In this document: one piece after another, positions 55,980-64,000 of the stretch
Position numbering within the stretch: the stretch's first letter is position 1
Layout of the letters: the number at the start of each line of letters is the position of its first letter
Assembly (NCBI GenBank): GCA_024663395.1
Contig: JANFAH010000077.1
Location: 62,001-126,000, forward strand
DNA length: 64,000 nt
Source of the DNA: Pisolithus tinctorius
Lineage: Eukaryota; Basidiomycota; Agaricomycetes; Boletales; Pisolithaceae
Direction of reading: 5' to 3'
The notes under the pieces: generated by a model
What the model saw: only the letters and a program-made list of their open reading frames with translations
The model's database searches: none
Told to the model about the DNA's origin: nothing
Position numbers and translations under genes: made by a program

Positions 55980-56833
55980 TCAGCTTGCATGGTCGATCGA
56001 TGGACTCGTTGCACTGTACGTATTCCACATATAGCATGGCATTTGGGACGGGAATGGCATCCACGGTACTTTAGGGCGTAGGTTCAGTAATGACTGGCAT
56101 AACTTTTTAAATCTTTATGACTTCGGCGTATGATCATGACTTTCGCGTATTTGGATCTTTTACGACGCACACATCTGTTCTAGTAGCAATAATCATGTTC
56201 TTTATTCATATATATCGGCAATACACCCTTTCAAAGATTATCACGTCCCGGATCGTGTCGTTGGTCTCGTATATGTTAGTCCTAGTCTTCCAGCTTGTAG
56301 TGCGACACTATCACCCTCATTCTCCCCTGATTGGTGATTGGTCTTCGCCCACGCCGCTACATGTCATCTCGCGCGAGTAGTCGTCACCGTTATATTCGCA
56401 ATGTTTCCAAATGCTGTCCTGACCAGACGTACCCCCCGCTCTCTCTCGACTGCGTGTTCTCTTTATCCACCACCTTGGGAACAGCTTTCGTTCTCGTTGT
56501 CGATCCCGCTTTCTTCCTCGCCGTAGAGGCTACAGCCGTATTGGCGCTTGTGGCGGAGGGGTTAACCGTCGACGGCATTACATAAGCACGGTCTGGACAT
56601 CCACTCTGTGACTATCCCAAGAGCGAATACACATGCAATCTAAGCACTACCGTCAAATGACCACGTTACCCAGCCAGCGCTCGACACGTCACACCGAACG
56701 TCGCGATAACCTATTAAGAGTCGATATCCCATGATGCCGGGGGAACGTGAATGTGAGTCACAAAACAGCGCAAGCGTTCCCACTGGCAACGTAGACAAGG
56801 GAACATTCGACTCCTGCCCTGTTCCATACCGCA
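55980..56833. other. Intergenic region
   Basis: A 62-codon minus-strand frame at 56578-56390 starts with ATG and is Lys/Thr/Ser-rich (KAVPKVVDKENTQSRESGG). It could be a small protein but has no recognisable family. Otherwise nothing is seen. Confidence 0.3.
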
Positions 56834-58047
56834 ATGTCTACCCTCGCTGGCACTGTCAAGATTGCGGGTGATATCGAATTCTTCTATGAGGAGAGTGGTC
56901 TTAGTGGTCTCGATCCTACAAACTACACGACCATGGTGTTTATCCATGGTATGGGTTTCAATGGCGGTAAGTAAATGGCTGTCCTCTGCCACGACATTGC
57001 CTCGAATACGTAAGTTGACGTGGTCTAAATCCAAAGCTGTTTTCCGCAAGCTCTTTCCTTTTGGCGCCGAACATAACTATCGTGTAGTTAGCCTCTACAG
57101 GCGGGGGTATGGATCCAGTACGCCATGGTCCGAAAAAGAATTGGAGCTACTCCAAAGCTCGGATAACAACGATCACAAGGAATACCTATGTCTAGCCGGC
57201 CTACAGATCGTCGGGTTCCTGCTGGCTTTCGCTGCTTCCCAGTCTATTCCCAAGTATGCGAAGGAACAGAAGACCGGCGGGATCATTCTTATCGGGTGGT
57301 CTTTCGGTGCTGTGTATCCCAATGCTGCTTTAACCACCCTAGACGCACTGACAACGGACGAACTACGCGATCTAGAGAACTACCTCCACACGGTTGTTTA
57401 CTACGGTGATTAAGCACATCTTCCGCCGTCGTCAACAACGTGTGTGGCTGAAACGCATGTCATTGCTTGCAGATATGAGCTTAGTAGCAACGGGCTTACC
57501 AAGCCCGAGGCCTTACCAGTCATATCTTTTTGCGCCCACCGTCGAAGAACGATGGGAGATTTTCAAGCGATGGATATCATCATTCTTTGCACATCCCAAC
57601 GTCTACTCACGCGATTCCTCTGATCTCGAGCTTATTCACCCGCGCGAAGATAAGCCGGGGTCCTTGCGTTGTTTGACAGACGATGAGATCGTCGAGATAA
57701 CAGCGCCACAGATGTACGCCACGCACGATGCAGCTACACTCGCGATCAAGCCAGAGGTGTTCGTGTCCGTTGTGCGACGTGCACTGTTTGACAAACAGTA
57801 TGCGTTGCAGTACCTGCCGGACTTGAAGGTTAGGTTCGTGTGTGGAACAGAGTCGTCGGGACTTTTCGTACATGTGGTGAATGAGATACAGAGGTGTTTG
57901 GATAATGGCCCATCGGTCGTTTTTGGCGAGGGAGCAGAGAAGGCGAGGGATGTGAGTGGTGCCTACTTGGAAAGAGGTAACCATTTCGTCTTCCTTGACG
58001 AACCTCAGTGGGCACTCGCACAGTTCAAGTCTGTTGTAGAGCATTAG
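56834..58047 (+). CDS. Alpha/beta-hydrolase fold protein, 358 aa, three exons
   Basis: Exons 56834-56966, 57037-57405 and 57473-58047; introns of 70 and 67 nt; 359 codons. VFIHGMGFNG near residue 36 is the oxyanion-hole HG motif. ILIGWSFGA near residue 131 is the nucleophile elbow (G-W-S-F-G). The probable catalytic His is in ERGNHFVFLDEP near residue 340. VRFVCGTESSG precedes the usual acid position. No signal peptide is seen. It is not closely similar to the hydrolase at 2622-4339 in its N-terminal or lid regions, so it is a separate hydrolase family. A decayed tandem copy follows directly downstream. Confidence 0.82.
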
Positions 58048-58338
58048 TGAGCGCGTTGACTCAGTAAGTCGGAAACGTAGCATGATGGAGATGTTTTTTT
58101 GTACGATGATTGGCTAACGGTGACCTTTTTATTTTCTCGGGTTGATGAGCGCCCGCCCGAAATCCAGGTCACCGTGTCGCATCTGACATGACAATCCTAC
58201 TAACTCTATCACACCACAGCCTAACAAGTAGCTCACAATCACAACATGCATGCGGGTAACCTCAAGATCATATGCAAAGCATGTAGTCGCCAACCTTTGT
58301 GAGGGGGGTGCCATATACGGTATAGTGAGCACTGCGAG

Positions 58339-59065
58339 ATGTCCAACATTGCAGGATCGATGACAATATCTGCGAGGATAGCGGGACGGATAGCTTGTAC
58401 CCGCCTACCTATATTACTCTGGTATTCATACATGGATTGGAATTTAACGGGGGTATGTCTCCCGCTTAGGTTCTTCAACTATTTTGGGTGATGGACGCAC
58501 CTCAGCTATCTTCCGAAAGTTGTTTACAATTGGGTCCGATCAAAATTGTCGCATCGTGAGTCTCTAGTACGGGCAACGGCGCCTCCTAGGTGGTTCCCGG
58601 ACCAATGAAGATGCAGCACTCGCCACGAGCTCCAACCTAGAGGATAGCAAGAAGTTCATTCGTCTTGCTAGTCTCCAGATTGCAAAGTTCCTCCAATTAC
58701 GATTACTTTCGGAATACCTCGACCGCCCCTTGCAGAATCTTCCTCGCGCTTGCAGCTAGTCACAGCGTCAGAAAGGTGGGCGTCTTTCAAGAAGTTTGCC
58801 ACAGGTTTCTACCTCCGCCAAATCCGAACTCGACGAGGACAGAACCTGCTTCTCTGAGCGATCTCCCGGAAAAGTTCGAGCAGTTACCGCCTCTCGAGAC
58901 ATACGCTCCTCGTGACGGGGCAACATTTCGAAGTGTTCCGATCCGTTAATAGACGGGCTCTGTTCGATGTTGAGATGGCTAGGTACTGACTACCCAACGT
59001 GAAGGTCAATGTATACGGACCAGAAGAATCGGGCCTCGAATCAAGTGTTAGTGTTTTGAGGAGGA
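58339..59065 (+). pseudogene. Decayed tandem copy of the 358-aa alpha/beta-hydrolase
   Basis: Recognisable fragments in order: MSNIAGSMTIS (compare MSTLAGTVKIA), ITLVFIHGLEFNG followed by a GTATGT intron, AIFRKLFTIGSDQNCRIVSL ending at a TAG, LASLQIAKFL, then FRSVNRRALFDVEMARY, a stop, and LPNVKVNVYGPEESGLES (compare LPDLKVRFVCGTESSGLF). A frameshift near 58370, at least two stops, and loss of the GWSFG region make it non-functional. Confidence 0.75.
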
Positions 59066-60038
59066 GGCGGGGAGAGTGAGGGAGTCCTATCATTGTGACT
59101 CCGACCGCGGGCTCCAGTGAATTGTATCTACACGAATGCTCGCACTAGGGAATGAGTCCACGAGGCAAGCGTGAACTTCTGGAGGTCAGGTGCAGCAAAA
59201 ATTCCATAAACCATAGAAGACGGAAGTCACTCTGTTCTCGACGCTATTCCTTTTAGTCACAAAGGCACCAAGACAATCCATAGTCATCTCCCAGGGTCAT
59301 CGGGTAATATAATGGTAGATGACGATGACAAGTCTCGTGCTCTCCCGCAAGACGCGGGACACTCACTAGCCGCCGTGATCGAATCGCTGCTGGGAGAACT
59401 TTCGTCGCCCGGTGATCTCCCTCCCGAAACAAAACAACATCCGCTGGAGCTATCTTAATTTAGCCGGAATCAGGTGTCCTGAAAAATGGAGGTACTCAGG
59501 TAACGGGGTTGGTGACCACTTGACATGGCAGCTAGAGAATGTGGATGTCATCATAGCTTGGAGGAACCCCTTGATGGATGATAGAAACTTGAAGGAAGAT
59601 AACTACTGGGGTACATGTGATGCAAGGTTTACATATCGACAATCGTCGAAGGGTGGCCGGTGGAAGCGTGGAAGATGGTACTCCCAGCTGAACGACGTAT
59701 GCGGGAGGGGTATGGTGGAGGATGACGACTGAAATCATGGAAGTTGTGGTTCAACGGGTAGTATCACCTCTCGGTCTGAAGATCTTGCGGATAGGGGAAG
59801 TTGTGGCAAGGGTGAACACCCGTGCATGTACTACTCTCAGCATTTCTCGTCTTGTTGATCAGCCCACATCGTTCATAGTCCATGACTATGACCAAACAAC
59901 TCTCTTGAGATTCCGTCTTCATCTCCATGTAACAAGAAAACCAACGAGAGCAGCAGGAAAAAATAAGAAAGAAAAACGATTAACAAACGACGGAAGACAG
60001 ATCGAACTTGAAAAATCAGCAGCTATGCCACACTCGCG
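59066..60038. other. Intergenic region, nothing supported
   Basis: A plus-strand frame at 59412-59732 is rich in Trp, Arg and Gly but has no known motif. The last ~50 bases are the 3' flank of the WD40-TPR-HET gene. Confidence 0.4.
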
Positions 60039-63000
60039 TCAAAGAATGTCTAGTATTCTTGCGTGGATGTTCTTGGGGGTGATGTTCGTTCCGAGTCCTG
60101 CGACGACGATCTCGTTCTCTGCAGCGACCCTCTTGTACTCTCCATTCAGCTGCTGTGCGAGAAGCAGCGCGTTGAACGACTGTCCGAGGCGGGAAACCAT
60201 CTCCAGTGCCCGGGTATAGTTGTCAACTTGAGACGCGGGGACAGCGGGTGATGTCGCCACTTCGTCATAGTCAGTATCAGACTCCGAGTCATCTCCCCAG
60301 GTAACCCCACCACTCGGACCTCGGATATGATGAATCCACGGATTCACGAAGACGAATCTCTGTGATCTGTTTAGCGAGAGTTGGTCTGCGGTCGTAAACT
60401 CCACTTGGCCAAGCCCCGATACCATAGCACGGTATAACCTCTCATCGCCTTTGCATGGCTTCTCGAGACTTCTCACAGAGAAGACGATGCATGGAAGGTG
60501 TAGACGGCGGGTTGCAAAACGAGCAGGAGAAAGACGGTTGATCTTATTATATATAATCCGCGCTTCTTTCCATGGTAACTTGTCGCGTAATGTCTTGATG
60601 CACCTGTCCATCTCCTCCCCTTCCAGTGATGGAGGGCTGTGAGGAGTTTTGTTGTAAACAGAAAGGGAAACTGGGAGACAACTGTTGTATGACGATGATT
60701 TCCCTGACCACGCGAGCACAGTGACCTCGCCGGAGCGGGCCACAATCTCCTCCAAGAGATGTCCGAGAGCGTCGACTCCTTCACCGTAGTAGGGCTTGAT
60801 ATCAGACTTGAATATGCCGATCAGAGAGTATGCGATGTCTTCCTCGACCATTGCATCGCGCGTCGAAGCAAGACGAAGTTTCTCGCGCACCCCGAGATCG
60901 TCTGGGGAGAATTTGACGATGGTTCCACGGGGAACTTTGATAGCGTCTGCTAGCTCTTGCATGATCTCCAAGGATTCCTTGTGGTTCACGCCAGTAATGC
61001 CGAGGTATGGCTTCCACTCGGAATCGTAGAAAAAGATGTGCTTCGGCGAGAGAAGCTCTTGTAAAGTCCACGCGCGCGTCATCCATAAACTACGCGCAAG
61101 GTCTCCGGGACGGGATGGATGCGCTACGCCAGCAAGAAATACGAGTGTGGCTGCCGAATTCGCATACCATTTGTACATAGATGTAAGAGATTGGTTAAGG
61201 ACGGAGCTCGTGGACTTGTCGATACAACATGTATCTGACCATGCCCAATTGTAACCAAGGCTGCGCGCCTCCTTGCAGAAATTGCGCAACTTCTCATTTA
61301 GGGGCGTGTCGGGGAGGTTCCACACGGATCCGACCATGTTGACATCCTGGAATAACGGCTCCTTCCCTTGCCATGCGTGTGAGAACATGACATATCCGAA
61401 AAAGCTTGAAACCACCGGTAGGATCCGCCCATCGTCCACTTCTGTCGTCATAGATGAAACAAGCTCTTTGTACAATGGATCAGCCTTGAAGATACGCTTC
61501 CGCTCAGGACCATCGCAAAGGCAACCAGTGGTGACATTGAGGACGACAAGGGGACCATCTTTAAGGACCCCAAGGATGATGGTATCAATAGCTACAATCG
61601 TCTTGGATGGAGAAATGTAGTTCTTGCGCAGTTCTGTGAAACTGTCATTTGTGGGTATTACATTCACACAGGAGATTCATACGCCTGATTGCAGGGTCAC
61701 AGGATCGTTCGATTACGTGCAGCATAGACTTGAAAGCATTGATCGCCTCGTCATACCGTTTTGCTCCATGAAGTGCCATGTGTTTGGCCCCGTAACCCCA
61801 AGGGCAGGAAGGGTCCACTTTCACTGCCTATACGGCAATTTCAATTGTGAGGAGCAGGCTCATACAGAAGGATGTCATGCATACATCGTTCGCATCCTGC
61901 AGTGCATCCTCCCATAAACCTCTGGCTATTCGGGCTCTGCTCCACTTGACAAACACACCTGCAGGACTTGGAGGATTGAGAGGCAACGCAGCGGAGTACT
62001 GCATTAATGCGCCGTCATGTTTTTCAGATCCGAAGGCTTCATCGCCAACATGCTCAAGTGTCATAGCGCATTTTTGGGTGAAATCTGATGACAAACATTA
62101 GCATGCATGTCAATCAGACTAGCAACTATAAGACATGCCTGTGAGCCAGTCCGAATTTGCCTTGCTCCTCAGGATTTCTTCATCCGATGTCCTAATGATG
62201 TTGAGGAGAATATCCACGGCTTCGGTTGCGCGTCCTTCAGCATAGAGAATTTCACATAGACGTTGCTGGGCAACAATGTCGAGCCCATTGAAACTCCACC
62301 CAAATATCTTCACGGAAGGTTAAATTGGGAGGTAGTAACAGCAGAACACCTACGAGCAAGATTGTCACCAGCAGAGGACATTGTTTGTCCTTGGGGGCTA
62401 GGTTCTTTGCACGCTCGATCAATGGTATCGCACGTCCATAATTCCCCTTCTTTAAGTACATGACTCCAAGGACCTGTGGAGTGTATCAGAGGTGATACTC
62501 ACAAGTCCGCATCACGCGAAGCACATGCCTGAGTGTAGAGGTAGATGGCGTCATCATCGTTGTCGCTGTTTGCTCTTGTAGCAAGGTGCTCTACGTGCGC
62601 GATCGCCTCTTCTTGATTCCCGCATTCGAACACAAGGATAAACTGATTGGAAAGAGATTAAGTGTGAGAACGATCTAGATCACCTCGCGCACCTTCAGTA
62701 GCAACAGATACCTGTTGTCGTGCGGCTCACAATCGTGAAATGCAAGGACAAATGTGCATAGCGCGCGCTCTCGATTTCCCTTGCCAAGTAGAGCAACTGC
62801 CATCGCGATATACCCGATAGGTGATGGCTGAACTTGGAGGGACTGGAGGTGCATATAAGTGAACATCCGCATGGGGTAGTGAGAAAGCAGGCTCACCTCT
62901 TTGGCATCCTCTATGGCAAGCGCCAAGTGTCTCAGACGCGCCCGTATAAGAGCACGGCTTGCCAGCACGCAGTGCCTAGGAATTGAAGCGCTTGTGATTT

Positions 63001-64000
63001 GCTCTGAGAGCAGCCTTTCGGCGTTCGTCAGGTCGTCCTCTGCCCATACTTTGAGGGTCTCATCACTGACTCGCACGAGCGGGAGCTGAGAAGCATGGAG
63101 CTGCAGACGGGTTAGAGTGTAACGTTACGCAGAGCACGAGAATTGTTAGCGATGCGTGCTCCACGAGTGGATGTACACTTACATTATGGTCAAAATAATG
63201 AAGGGGAAGGGCATCTCTGAGATTGTGAATTGTTATATTCGTGCCATTTCCACACGCGAGATACTCCCCGCTTGGTGAGAGAGCGACACAACTAGTCGAT
63301 GAGCTGTGTGTGATCATGCCACCGATCTGCTTGTGGGACACACAATCCCATAGCGGCACCGATGAGCCTGTGCCATATGCAATGAATCTGCCGTTGGACG
63401 CTATATGTGACCGAGATTGGTTTCCATGGATGAACCACGCTGAGTGCGAAGACTAGGAAAGGTCGAAACACGTGAGTTTTCCTATGCTCCCAACGAACAA
63501 TTGCTGGTCAGAATACCAGACCAGCGGAGCAACCGGCCATGCACTAGATGAACCCATTTGACCTGAATCGAACAAGATATCACCATTGTGAGTGCTGTAG
63601 ACGCGGAGACCATGAGTATCCGACGTGGTTGCAAATCGACTGCCGTCTGGGGAGAACTTAATACCAGTGGCGCAAGGGTGCCGGAGGGAAGGAAGGAGTT
63701 GGATACCGGAAGTGATACTGAAAATCCGGACGTTGTTGTGGTCATTGCTGCGGTCCGCAGACGCATATTTAGTACAGTCGCTCGAGATATCGACCCCCGA
63801 TACTCGGTCGCTGTGTTCCGTGAACTCGTGCACTCTTTGAAGAGTGACCGCATTCCAGACGATCGTCTTCTTTGCGTCGTCTCCGGACACCATCCACCGG
63901 CCATCCTGGGAAACGACAATAGAACGGATGGTACTGTTCGCTTGCACGGTTGGACCTTGTTACTGTCCATCTGTAGTCTTCCATCGACGAATATTATAAT
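60039..64000 (-). CDS. WD40-TPR-HET protein, multi-exon, 5' end beyond window
   Basis: The last exon (60039-61633) encodes the HET domain: GYVMFSHAWQGKEPLFQDV, WSDTCCIDKSTSSVLNQSL, MYKWYANSAATLVFLAGV, TRAWTLQELLSPKHIFFY and EEDIAYSLIGIFKSDI. A C-terminal module like that of T2-T4 follows (FATRRLHLPC, FNALLLAQQLNGEYKRVAAE). Upstream exons 61683-61827, 61885-62084 and several between about 62130 and 63060 give a TPR-like helical solenoid (NGDYGR-type pairs such as MYLKKGNYGRAIPLIERAKN and ALCTFVLAFHDCEPHDN). Between about 63060 and the window end are WD40 blades (IRSIVVSQDGRWMVSGDD, GIKFSPDGSRFATTSD, CVALSPSGEYLACGNG). The intron before the HET exon is 49 nt (61634-61682). Likely a cytosolic recognition receptor with a cell-death-type effector (inference from the HET family). 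Confidence 0.75.

Noticed and set aside
1..64000. tRNA and rRNA genes
   Set aside because: No cloverleaf with convincing A and B boxes and no rRNA signature was noticed by eye. A tRNA scan was not possible here.

Overview
The window looks like nuclear DNA of a filamentous basidiomycete, probably a mushroom-forming agaricomycete. The evidence is: genes cut by many very short introns (45-70 nt, GT...CTAAC/CTGA...AG); a mitochondrial alternative NADH dehydrogenase with 17 introns; HET-domain proteins carrying repeat sensors; Clp1-like developmental proteins; and a Ty3/gypsy chromovirus-type LTR retrotransposon. All calls come from reading the sequence; no database search was run.

Left part (1-31.5 kb): an accessory, duplication-rich locus. 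A partial alpha/beta-hydrolase gene runs off the left edge. It is followed by a decayed, internally deleted copy of the alternative NADH dehydrogenase gene, then an intact eight-exon alpha/beta-hydrolase. Next comes a tandem array of four long, intronless minus-strand genes (T1 pseudogene, T2, T3, T4). Each encodes an N-terminal array of 90-residue TPR-type double repeats, a HET domain, and a conserved C-terminal module, with no nucleotide-binding domain between them. T1 and T3 lie in a recent segmental duplication of about 6 kb. T1 has lost exactly three repeat units relative to T3 and carries four frameshifts and two nonsense codons. The array ends at a small uncharacterised gene that is head-to-head with an intact alternative NADH dehydrogenase.

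Middle (32-46 kb): a four-exon WASP-like gene (WH1 plus a clear CRIB motif, with no recognisable VCA tail), then a host gene split near its 5' end by an 8.1 kb Ty3/gypsy element. The element has 231-bp LTRs differing at one base, a 5-bp target duplication and one open gag-pol frame of 2491 codons. The polyprotein carries an unusual ~350-residue C-terminal extension ending in a hydrophobic segment. Beside it is a Tda3-like FAD oxidoreductase.

Right part (47-64 kb): two related Clp1-like genes flank a 1025-residue SAP-domain disordered protein. A second type of alpha/beta-hydrolase follows, with a decayed tandem copy beside it. The window ends in a multi-exon WD40-TPR-HET gene running off the right edge.

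How it fits together (inference): the HET plus C-terminal effector module occurs at both ends of the window behind different repeat sensors (TPR arrays on the left, WD40+TPR on the right). This is what would be expected of modular fungal self/non-self recognition receptors. The TPR-HET array, with its changing repeat number, paralogue decay and segmental duplication, is the best candidate for an undescribed recognition system here.
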